64,000 nt of DNA from Limiplasma sp036645955 (GTDB taxonomy: Bacteria; Bacillota; Clostridia; Christensenellales; Aristaeellaceae), in assembly GCA_036645955.1 (NCBI GenBank), contig JAVXND010000008.1, positions 1-64,000 of the forward strand, read 5' to 3'. Both the position numbers and the translations under genes were made by a program. Under the pieces are notes generated by a model, which did not search any database, was not told where the DNA came from, and worked only from the letters and a program-made list of their open reading frames with translations. This document shows, piece after piece, positions 27,653 through 34,902 of the stretch (position 1 is the stretch's first letter; each line of letters starts with the position of its first letter).

Positions 27653-29485
27653 TTAATCCTCCATAAGCGCGGTTTGCGGAACAAACAAACGGCAAGGCTT
27701 GTCGCGGTAGGTGGTTTGAATATAAGCCCAATCGCCATTTAGAAAACCCAACAGCGTTACCTCTGTATCTTTTTTAAGCTTGGCAACCGTGCCCTTGCCC
27801 TTGAGGGGGTCGTCGGTTGCATTCACGTTTTTGGTCAGCTTGAGCGGAATTTTGCTCAGCCCCAGCTGTGCTACATTGGCCGCATCCGCAAGGGTGCTGG
27901 TATCAATGTACCCCAAGCGTCCCTTACTGCCGTTGCCAATGGTATAGCTCACCAGCACCCAACCGTTTTCCACGCCATAAATGGAAACCGTTTCATCGGT
28001 GGTAACCTGCGCTTTGTTATCCCGATAGGCTTTTTCATCGGGAGCGCTGTAAACCTTCAAGGTACGCGCGTTTTCAAAGCGTGCATCCCCAAGCACTGCC
28101 AAAGAGGGCGCTTGCGTGAGCGCAATTTCGTAGGGGGACAGGGTGGGTGTGGGTGCCACTGTGGGCGAGGGCGTTGCCACAGCGGTCGGCTTTGGCGTGG
28201 CGGTGGGTACAAGGGTGGGTGTGGGGGATGGAATGGGGCTTGGGGTCACAAATTCTTCTGGCGCTACTGCCTCCCCCATGCGGTTGAGCACATAGCCAGA
28301 GGCTGATTCCTCTGCTGTGCGCAAGGTAAAGGCGCTGTCACTGCCTATTTCCACCGTTCCATTGAGCGCCTCGCTTGTGAGCAAGCCTTCCGCCAATTGA
28401 TAATCCGACACCTGTACCGTTAAGAGCTTGCCATCTGCGGTAAACTGATAATACGTTTTTCCATCGCTTCCCAGCGGTTTCCACAGCCCGTGTGTCAGCA
28501 CATCCGCAATCATCGCATCATTGGGCGCAAGCGGCATGGGGGTTGGGGTTTGCACGGGGGGCAGCACAAAGGCAGGGTCAAGCGCGGGCTGTGCTTCCGG
28601 TGCTTCCGGTGCTTCCGGTGCTTCCGGTGCTTCCGGCAGAGTGGGCACGGGCAATGGTTCAGCGCTTACCGCCCCCTGCTGAAAATCTGTTTGCTCCTGC
28701 TCTACCAAAGCTTCCTCGCGGCTTGCCGCATCTCCCCCTTGGTTTTTTGCTTCGCTGGACGTTGTATTTTGGACAGGCACAAGCGCTTTGGAGGGGGTAA
28801 GGCGCAGCTCCTCCCAAGGCACATCCACCACGGCGGCATTGGTGCTTACCATGCCTGCATCGTATATACAGCGGAAATGCGTGGCGTTGACAAAATAGGA
28901 GCTTGCCATGGGCACAGCGCTCGCGTCCGCAAGGGTGGGAAGTAACAAGCCCTGCGCCTTCACTGTGCGAAAAACCGCCTCACGAATGGCCGCATCCACC
29001 GCAGTAGCAGGCTCTGTAAACAAATCACCCACCGTTAAAATCCGACGGTTTTCAAGGTCGATCAAGCGATAAAAGAAGCTGGTTTCCGTGCTTGCGGTGC
29101 CCGCCGCACAGTTGCTCACAGACGCTTCGATTGATAGCAGATTTTCAAAATCCACAGAAGCAAAATATCCGCTTCGAAGCACATCCCGATCACCCTGCGC
29201 ATAAGCCGCATCCTCTGCCATTGGGTCAAGCTTGCGCAGTGCCAATATTGGCGTAGTAACGGTATCGTTTAAAAATTTAGCGAGGGTTTCATCTTCACAT
29301 TCAAAGGTGGGATAATCCATCGCCAGCTTTTGTTTATCGCTGGTTTTGATTTCGTGGTTGCGCATCACAGTCACGCCAAACGCGCTTACATCCAACGTTT
29401 TTGTATGTTCATCCCCGCTTTGCGCACCCGCGATGGTGGGTAATAGCAGGCAGAGCGTTAATAGCATTGCACCAAAACGTTTCAT
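27653..29485 (-). CDS. Secreted protein with DUF3298/RsiV-like domain and C-terminal SH3-like domains
   Basis: A 610-residue secreted protein. MKRFGAMLLTLCLLL at 29485 is the preferred start: AAAGGA lies 11 bases upstream, whereas the ATG at 29497 directly abuts it. The signal peptide ends at AGAQS. Residues about 35-235 look like the DUF4163/DUF3298 pair found in RsiV-type and PdaC-type extracellular proteins (FFYRLIDLENRRILTVGDLF). A Pro/Glu/Ala linker with five PEA repeats, a short folded stretch, a Pro/Thr linker and two bacterial SH3-like domains follow (LKVYSAPDEKAYRDNKAQV and VTLLGFLNGDWAYIQTTY). SH3-like domains often bind cell wall peptides, so wall association is inferred. Catalytic residues were not recognised. 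Confidence 0.7.
   Translation of the reverse strand: MKRFGAMLLTLCLLLPTIAGAQSGDEHTKTLDVSAFGVTVMRNHEIKTSDKQKLAMDYPTFECEDETLAKFLNDTVTTPILALRKLDPMAEDAAYAQGDRDVLRSGYFASVDFENLLSIEASVSNCAAGTASTETSFFYRLIDLENRRILTVGDLFTEPATAVDAAIREAVFRTVKAQGLLLPTLADASAVPMASSYFVNATHFRCIYDAGMVSTNAAVVDVPWEELRLTPSKALVPVQNTTSSEAKNQGGDAASREEALVEQEQTDFQQGAVSAEPLPVPTLPEAPEAPEAPEAPEAQPALDPAFVLPPVQTPTPMPLAPNDAMIADVLTHGLWKPLGSDGKTYYQFTADGKLLTVQVSDYQLAEGLLTSEALNGTVEIGSDSAFTLRTAEESASGYVLNRMGEAVAPEEFVTPSPIPSPTPTLVPTATPKPTAVATPSPTVAPTPTLSPYEIALTQAPSLAVLGDARFENARTLKVYSAPDEKAYRDNKAQVTTDETVSIYGVENGWVLVSYTIGNGSKGRLGYIDTSTLADAANVAQLGLSKIPLKLTKNVNATDDPLKGKGTVAKLKKDTEVTLLGFLNGDWAYIQTTYRDKPCRLFVPQTALMED
28592..28636 (-). repeat. Five tandem 9-bp units coding PEA
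   Basis: Five perfect copies of a 9-base unit (TGCTTCCGG on the plus strand) encode a Pro-Glu-Ala linker. Identity at the DNA level marks a recent slippage expansion. Confidence 0.85.
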
Positions 29486-29536
29486 CAGTCGTTCCATCCT
29501 TTCACAAACCACAGGCGGGTGATTTTTTCCGTTTGC

Positions 29537-31231
29537 TTAAAAGCCGCAAGGCAAGGAAATGGGGTTGGCAGAGGTGGTAGACAGCGCCACATATTCCTCA
29601 TGCCCATCCTTCACAAGCAAAAAATAGAGTGAAAGCGGCTTGGGGTAGGGCGCATCCTGCACAGCATGCAAAGTAAAGCTTCCGCCTGTCCCCGTCATTT
29701 GCTTTTCAGCCCAAGTAATATCGCAGGCCACGGGCTCAATGCGGTCGTATTCAAAGTCATATTGCTGTTCGCCTTGTACAAACAGGCCATATTTCCCGCT
29801 GTTGGCATCCTGCGCAACCAGCGCATCACAATCTAAGTACACATGCGCCTCGGGGGTTGTAAATAGCGGCGCGTTCAGCTTATCCAGCCGATAAAGCTCA
29901 CCCGAGGACAGGTAGGCAAAGCTGCAGGCAGAGCCCACAATGCCCATGAGGTCAGGCACGGTCTGCCACTTGCTCATGGTGCCCTCCGCGCTTAATACAT
30001 ACAAAATGTAGCGATTTTCGGCATCGGCAACACTGCCTGTATCTACATATGCTACGGTGTGCTTGCCCGTGAAGGGAAAGGTACGCGCAAACCAAAGCGT
30101 GCTGAGCAATTGACCGCTGGTATTGATATAGTTTGCGCTGTGGTCTGTATTGCTTTCAATCACAGCCCAGCCATTTTGCATGGGTTTGAGCAAAAAAGTA
30201 TCGGAATAGGTTTGCTCCAAGCCTTCCATGCGGATGAGGGAAGAGCCGTTTGCGTTGATCAAATAGGGCGCTTGCTTCACATAAAAGCGATGATCTGCCT
30301 GCGGAAACATTTCGCCCTGCAAAAGACCCTCAAAATAGCACAGAAGCTTGCCTTCATCGGCGCTGAAGAGATAGTAATCGTACAAGCCATCCGCGCGGAG
30401 GTTGCTTGTGAGCACATGCGTGTCGGTTACGGCAAGCGTTTTCAGCTGGAGCGTGCCGCAAATTTGCCCAATGGCCGCGCGGGCGCGAGGCACAAGCTCC
30501 ACAGGCGGTGCCGCGTCGTACCCTTTGACGGGCGCGGGGGTTGTGAGCGCTGTAAAGGGCTGCTCCGCGCTTTGGGGGGTGCCCGTAAGCGCGGACAAAT
30601 ACTTGCCAATGGGGGCGCGGAAAAGGTACCCGGCCGCCGCCAGCAACACAAGCACTGTAAGCACTGTAAACACGCGGCGCAGACGATGCCGCCTGCGGCG
30701 GCGTTTGCGCGGCGCGTCAGCCGTTTCTGCCTCCACATGGTAGCCTGCGCCGCCTTGCGCGGAAATCACCTCACGCCGCGCGGTATTGGCCCATGTGGCT
30801 TCACGCGGACGGTAAACATTGCCTTGCACATGGGGCTGTTCGTCTGGCTCCTCAGTAGGCCGCGCTTCCGTATACAAGCTGGAAAAATCCAGCTTGAGCG
30901 GCGGCGCAAAGGTTGGCTCCGCTGTTTCCTCCGTCATCTCCGCATCGCGCCGATAATAAGCCGAAAAATCCGCCGCAGGCGCAGGCGCTATCGGCAATTC
31001 TGCATCATAGGACAAGGCTTCTTCATAGGGCAATTCTGCATCATAGGGCAATGCCGCTTCATAGGGAAAGGCTTGCTCAGGCGCTTGTTCGTTGGGTGTA
31101 TATTCGCTTTCGTTAAAGGATGGCTCGTCCTCAAACTCAATGGGCTCTTCCTCGTTTGGATGCAGCTCACGCGCAACATACAAATGCCGTGCCCGCTCCC
31201 CACGCCTTGCGTTTGGATTCTTCTCCGTCAT
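29537..31231 (-). CDS. Single-pass membrane protein with acidic repeat-rich cytoplasmic domain
   Basis: A 564-residue protein, not recognised. The second ATG of the ATGATG pair is chosen for its 7-base spacing from GAGG. Residues about 1-185 are acidic, Pro/Glu/Tyr-rich and contain repeats of the YDAELPYEEAL type. A very basic stretch (RKRRRRRHRLRR) then precedes one membrane segment (about 195-215, VFTVLTVLVLLAAAGYLF), giving an inside N-terminus. The outside part (about 225-564) has repeating beta segments with FADGLYDYYLFS-like and YGLFVQGEQQYDFEYDRIEP-like units that recall WG-repeat or propeller proteins. It heads the unit leading into the SH3 protein and the AAA ATPase. The acidic domain next to a basic segment suggests a charged cytoplasmic docking region. 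Confidence 0.6.
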   Translation of the reverse strand: MTEKNPNARRGERARHLYVARELHPNEEEPIEFEDEPSFNESEYTPNEQAPEQAFPYEAALPYDAELPYEEALSYDAELPIAPAPAADFSAYYRRDAEMTEETAEPTFAPPLKLDFSSLYTEARPTEEPDEQPHVQGNVYRPREATWANTARREVISAQGGAGYHVEAETADAPRKRRRRRHRLRRVFTVLTVLVLLAAAGYLFRAPIGKYLSALTGTPQSAEQPFTALTTPAPVKGYDAAPPVELVPRARAAIGQICGTLQLKTLAVTDTHVLTSNLRADGLYDYYLFSADEGKLLCYFEGLLQGEMFPQADHRFYVKQAPYLINANGSSLIRMEGLEQTYSDTFLLKPMQNGWAVIESNTDHSANYINTSGQLLSTLWFARTFPFTGKHTVAYVDTGSVADAENRYILYVLSAEGTMSKWQTVPDLMGIVGSACSFAYLSSGELYRLDKLNAPLFTTPEAHVYLDCDALVAQDANSGKYGLFVQGEQQYDFEYDRIEPVACDITWAEKQMTGTGGSFTLHAVQDAPYPKPLSLYFLLVKDGHEEYVALSTTSANPISLPCGF

Positions 31232-31279
31232 CATTACACCTCGTTTGATGGGCATTTGAGAGATGCCCATTTCATGCTA

Positions 31280-31308
31280 ACAATAGCACGAAAACCTTAT
31301 TACGTCAA
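31280..31308 (-). promoter_or_regulatory. Promoter of the membrane protein/SH3/AAA/ruv unit
   Basis: On the minus strand TTGACG (31303-31308), a 17-base spacer and TATTGT (31280-31285), about 49 bases before the start codon at 31231. Confidence 0.7.
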
Positions 31309-31366
31309 GCTTTAAGCGTTCCTGCGCTGTAACAATCCTCATGTCCGTACCATCCTCATGTAAGAA

Positions 31367-31410
31367 GCCCGAAACAGCTCGCGCGCATTCATGCGCAAGC
31401 CGTTTCGGGC
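31367..31410 (-). terminator. Long hairpin after the Rho-like gene
   Basis: An 18-bp stem with two non-Watson-Crick positions pairs GCCCGAAAC-type arms (31367-31384 with 31393-31410). Only a short T-rich stretch (TTCTTAC) follows on the minus strand, so termination may be incomplete. Confidence 0.6.
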
Positions 31411-31442
31411 AATGGGATCACAGTTCATCGTACAATGGGTTG

Positions 31443-33599
31443 TCAGCGCTTCAAATAGCCGCTTTTCTCCCAAAGCACCAGCCAATCCTGCAAGCGGTTG
31501 AGCAAATCAGCGTTGCACTTGGTTTTTTTCATCATGTCAATCAATTGTACCACAGCCTCGCCATTGGTGGTGGAGCCTAGCACCTTGCGAATGGAGCGCA
31601 AGCCTTCTTTTTGTTCCTCGGTCAGCAAAATATCGTCCTTTTTGGTGCCGCTGGACTGCAAATCAATCATGGGATAAACTGGATCATTTTGCTGATAAGT
31701 GCACAGGAACACCTCCATGTTTGCCGTACCCTTAAACTCTTCAAACACAATGTCATCCACGCGCGAGCCCGTACCCACAGCGATGGTAGCAATCACTGTC
31801 AGACTGCCCGCATCCCTTGTGTTACGCGCGGAGCCAAAGAAGCGTTTGGGGCGTACCAAAGCCGCAGGGGTCACGGTGTTGGTCATTGGGCGGCCGCCTT
31901 GCACCAGCGCGGCCTGATAGGCGCGTGTGAGCTTGGTAAGGCTATCCAGCAATATCACCACGTTGCGCCCGTCCTCCACCAAGCGCTGAGCGCGCTCAAG
32001 CATGGTTTCGCTGACACGGGTTTGGGTTTCAGGAGCATCCGCAAAGGTGGTTGCAAACACTTCCGCATTAACAGATTCACGAATTTCCGTAACCTCTTCA
32101 GGCGCTATATCAATGAGCAGCATGAGCATTTCGGTTTCCGCATCGTTTTGCTTAATGGCCGCGCTGATTTCCTTGAGCAATACAAGCCTGCCGCTTTCGG
32201 GCGGCGCTACAATCATTGCACGCTGGCCGTAGCCAATGGGCGCAATCAAGTCCACCAAGCGAATGGCCATGCTCCCTTGGTTTTCTGCGCTTTCAAGTGC
32301 AATGCGCTTATCTGGATAAATGGGTACAAGCTGCTCAAAGCTGAGGCGTTCCCCGCTTTCATCCGCATCGCGCCCGTTGACCTTTTCAACGCATAGCAAT
32401 GCGGCAAACTTGTCGTTATCGCGCTGTGCACGTGCCTTGCCCTCAATGCTATCCCCTGTGCGAAGCCCATAACGGCGCACCTGTGCCATGGATACATAAA
32501 TGTCTTTTTTGCCAGGCAGTAACGTTTGTCCGCGCAAAAAGCCATATCCATCGGGTAAAATTTCCAGCACACCGCTGGCAGGTTCGCCTTCCATCACCTG
32601 CAAAAGCTCGGGGGTTTGCCCTGCTTCTGCCTGCTCTGCAAACTTGGGATCACGCGCCATGCGGTACAGATCATCGTTAAAGTTATTTTCTGTGGCTGGC
32701 GGCTGAAAGCTTCGCTGTTGATAGCCCGAATAGCTCCCGCCAGTGCTTGGGCGGTATCCGCTTTGCGGAAAGCTGTTTTGCTGTTGAAAGCCGCCGCCCT
32801 GAGGCTGGTAGCTGCCGCCTTGGGGCTGGTATCCGCCGCCCTGCTGCGGCTGATAGCCGCCGCCCTGCGGTTGGTAGGTGTTGCGTTGCTGATAGCCGCC
32901 CGCATTGCTCTGGCGATAGCCGCCCTGCTGATACCCGCCATAGTTTTGCTCGCGAGAGCCATAATCGTTTCGGTTTTGATAAGAGGTTCTCTGCGGCGCG
33001 GCGCGGTAACCCAAGCGATAGCCGTCCAGCTTGGGGGCATTATCGGGAATGGGGCGTGCTTGCTCGCTGGAAGCAGACGGAGCATCCATGCGCTCCATGC
33101 CCTCATTGTTCATAGACTCCAAGGGCGCGGGCGCGTTGTGAAGGGTGGTTTGCGGGCCAAAGCGATTCACCGTGCCCACAGGGCGCTGAGGCTGTTGCCA
33201 AGCGGGTTTTTGAATAGGCTCACGCGGCAAGGTACTGCGAGCCTGCCAAGCTTGACGATATACGGGCGGTTGAAAATCGCCCTGTTCAGGCGGATGATTC
33301 CACGGCTGAAAGCCAGCGCCTGGCCGCACAGAGGTTACATCGGCAGAAAGTGCGGCCTCTTGTAGCTTTTCACTCTCCGCTGGAATTTCCTGTTTGGGCA
33401 ATGCGGCAGTATCCTCCGTTTTGGCGCTCGCAGGCTTGGGCGCAGGTGCCGTTGTTTCCTGATCGCCCAAAGGAATTGCACCAGAAATACGGGCAATAAT
33501 GCCCTCCTTGTCGATGCCGGCGCTCAATTTTACCCCGTTCTCCTTGGCAAGTTTGCGTAACTGAATCACAGTCATGGATTGCAGTTCCTCGTTCTGCAA
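31443..33599 (-). CDS. rho: Divergent Rho-like transcription termination factor with prion-like insert and altered ATPase site
   Basis: A 718-residue Rho-family protein (about 420 in E. coli). The TTG at 33599 is the likely start: AAGGAGGG sits 7 bases upstream, and the product then begins with the Rho_N helices (MTVIQLRKLAKENGVKL). Residues about 50-210 are a Pro/Ala/Gln linker, and about 213-300 are a Gly/Gln/Tyr/Asn-rich prion-like region with QPQGGGY repeats. The cold-shock RNA-binding domain follows (GVLEILPDGYGFLRG). The ATPase core is clearly Rho, but key positions differ from E. coli: P-loop PKAGKT becomes PESGRL, DERPEEV becomes DIAPEEV, DSITRL becomes DSLTKL, and NRSGTR becomes QSSGTK. 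The Asp of LLDS is kept. Rho family is certain; motor activity is doubtful. Probably co-transcribed with the methyltransferase gene upstream. Confidence 0.88.
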   Translation of the reverse strand: MQNEELQSMTVIQLRKLAKENGVKLSAGIDKEGIIARISGAIPLGDQETTAPAPKPASAKTEDTAALPKQEIPAESEKLQEAALSADVTSVRPGAGFQPWNHPPEQGDFQPPVYRQAWQARSTLPREPIQKPAWQQPQRPVGTVNRFGPQTTLHNAPAPLESMNNEGMERMDAPSASSEQARPIPDNAPKLDGYRLGYRAAPQRTSYQNRNDYGSREQNYGGYQQGGYRQSNAGGYQQRNTYQPQGGGYQPQQGGGYQPQGGSYQPQGGGFQQQNSFPQSGYRPSTGGSYSGYQQRSFQPPATENNFNDDLYRMARDPKFAEQAEAGQTPELLQVMEGEPASGVLEILPDGYGFLRGQTLLPGKKDIYVSMAQVRRYGLRTGDSIEGKARAQRDNDKFAALLCVEKVNGRDADESGERLSFEQLVPIYPDKRIALESAENQGSMAIRLVDLIAPIGYGQRAMIVAPPESGRLVLLKEISAAIKQNDAETEMLMLLIDIAPEEVTEIRESVNAEVFATTFADAPETQTRVSETMLERAQRLVEDGRNVVILLDSLTKLTRAYQAALVQGGRPMTNTVTPAALVRPKRFFGSARNTRDAGSLTVIATIAVGTGSRVDDIVFEEFKGTANMEVFLCTYQQNDPVYPMIDLQSSGTKKDDILLTEEQKEGLRSIRKVLGSTTNGEAVVQLIDMMKKTKCNADLLNRLQDWLVLWEKSGYLKR
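32700..32960 (-). repeat. Gly/Gln/Tyr-rich prion-like repeat region of the Rho-like gene
   Basis: Imperfect repeats encode GGYQPQ, GGSYQPQ and GGYQQR-type units over about 85 residues. The composition (Gly, Gln, Tyr, Asn, almost no hydrophobic residues) is that of a prion-like disordered segment. Confidence 0.85.
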
Positions 33600-33676
33600 A
33601 GTAAAACCCTCCTTCATTTTCGTATCCAAAGCAAGGTTGAAAGCCTAAGCCCAAAATGGCCTATGCTGTTGTTGCC

Positions 33677-34690
33677 TCATTCTTTGATCCCAATTAGCAC
33701 ATCGCGTTCCACCGCTTGTTCTACCCAATGGGAAAAGTCGTGATAAGGCGGTCTGTTAAGTACCTCAATGCCCGCCTCACGCATCAAGCGAGCAAGGTCC
33801 TCTTTACGCAGGGTGTTTGTGTTAAAGGATAGCGCGATTGCGCCGCCATGCTTCAGTGCCTTTTCACAAGCGGGCAGCATGGCTTGTGAAAGCTTCAGAA
33901 GAGAAGACATGCCTCCCTCCCCCTTGGCCGCATGCTGCACGCCATAGGGCAGATCGCCCACAATCAAGTGAGCGCTTTGGGCACGAACCAAATCCTGCAA
34001 GCGCGTTGTATCTCCATGGATAAGACACAAGCTGCGCGTATCCCCCTGTTTCATGCTCTGCGCACTGCTGGCCAGCGTATAGGTTAAGGTTCTGGCGCTC
34101 GCCGCCCTTGGCAGGGTTTGAGAACCCTGCACACGCTTATGCTTTACGCGGTGAAATTGCAAAAAGCGTTCAAAATATACGTCTGCTTCCGCAATGGCTT
34201 TTGCATCAAGCTCCACGCCTATGGCGTTATCTCCCTCCTGCAAGGCGCAAAACAAAGTGGTGGCCTTTCCGCAAAGCGGGTCCAGTACACAAAGCGGCGC
34301 TTGTTCCCGTGCAAAGGCTGAAGCAGCCTTTGCACAATGAAGGAGCATGAAAGTAAAATCACTGTTGGTTTTGCCCTTGTATTTCAGAATTTGGGGCAAA
34401 TCATCGGGTAAATATTGCGCTTTATGACGTAAAAGCGGAATCAAAGCGTTGTCTTGTAGCTCGGCAGCAAGGCAAATGCCCGAATGGCATGACAGCGCAT
34501 GCCATGCGTCGTCCGTCATATGCTGTGTTTCAAAGGTTAGGAATTGTTCGTCCTGAATGCTAGTGAGCTGCGGTTGTACATTGAAATCCCAAGCCTCAAG
34601 CAAGCACTCAAGCTCGATTAATGCAAGTTTTTGCAACGATTGCCGATATCTCACATTCGCATGCGGTTTCAATAGCATTGCGTAGTGCAC
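33677..34690 (-). CDS. TRM11/Trm-G10-like SAM-dependent RNA methyltransferase
   Basis: A 337-residue predicted nucleic-acid methyltransferase. The GTG at 34690 (reading MHYAMLLKPHANVRYR) is the likely start, because AGAGG lies 6 bases upstream and the longer frame runs through the promoter. The N-terminal half has no recognisable domain name but resembles the N-terminal part of TRM11-like proteins. The Rossmann half has motif I VLDPLCGKATTL, the acidic SAM-ribose site GVELD and motif IV GDLPYG, close to the DPPYG of guanine-N2 RNA methyltransferases. tRNA is the likely substrate by family; not proven. Lies 77 bases upstream of the Rho-like start. Confidence 0.75.
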   Translation of the reverse strand: MHYAMLLKPHANVRYRQSLQKLALIELECLLEAWDFNVQPQLTSIQDEQFLTFETQHMTDDAWHALSCHSGICLAAELQDNALIPLLRHKAQYLPDDLPQILKYKGKTNSDFTFMLLHCAKAASAFAREQAPLCVLDPLCGKATTLFCALQEGDNAIGVELDAKAIAEADVYFERFLQFHRVKHKRVQGSQTLPRAASARTLTYTLASSAQSMKQGDTRSLCLIHGDTTRLQDLVRAQSAHLIVGDLPYGVQHAAKGEGGMSSLLKLSQAMLPACEKALKHGGAIALSFNTNTLRKEDLARLMREAGIEVLNRPPYHDFSHWVEQAVERDVLIGIKE

Positions 34691-34758
34691 AGAGAGCCTC
34701 TTTCCATCAAACGTGTTAGAAAAACGTAAAGAACCTGATTTCCTATCAGTTGTTATGT

Positions 34759-34787
34759 AGTATAGCACAACCACATGGGTTTAGCAA
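34759..34787 (-). promoter_or_regulatory. Promoter of the methyltransferase-rho unit
   Basis: On the minus strand TTGCTA (34782-34787), 17 bases, TATACT (34759-34764). The start codon at 34690 lies about 69 bases downstream. Confidence 0.8.
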
Positions 34788-34849
34788 CCATTTTCCTTCG
34801 ACTGTATTTGTCTTTTTCTAACAAATAAATCACAGCAATAAAAAAGGAA

Positions 34850-34877
34850 CCGCCGCACATTTATGCTTGTGCGGCGG
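34850..34877 (-). terminator. Terminator of ispH-rpsA
   Basis: On the minus strand the stem CCGCCGCACA/TGTGCGGCGG with an 8-base loop is followed by TTCCTTTTTTA. A strong intrinsic terminator. Confidence 0.85.
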
Positions 34878-34902
34878 CTTTCATGGGTTGCGCAGTGTTT
34901 GT

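Noticed and set aside
30059..31315. Plus-strand frame of 418 codons
   Set aside because: Antisense to the membrane protein gene; Arg/His/Cys-rich nonsense composition and no start signals.
31443..33599. Frameshift or misreading as cause of the altered Rho motifs
   Set aside because: The frame is open throughout, the flanking conserved Rho segments are in the same frame, and single-codon changes are needed at several separate places.
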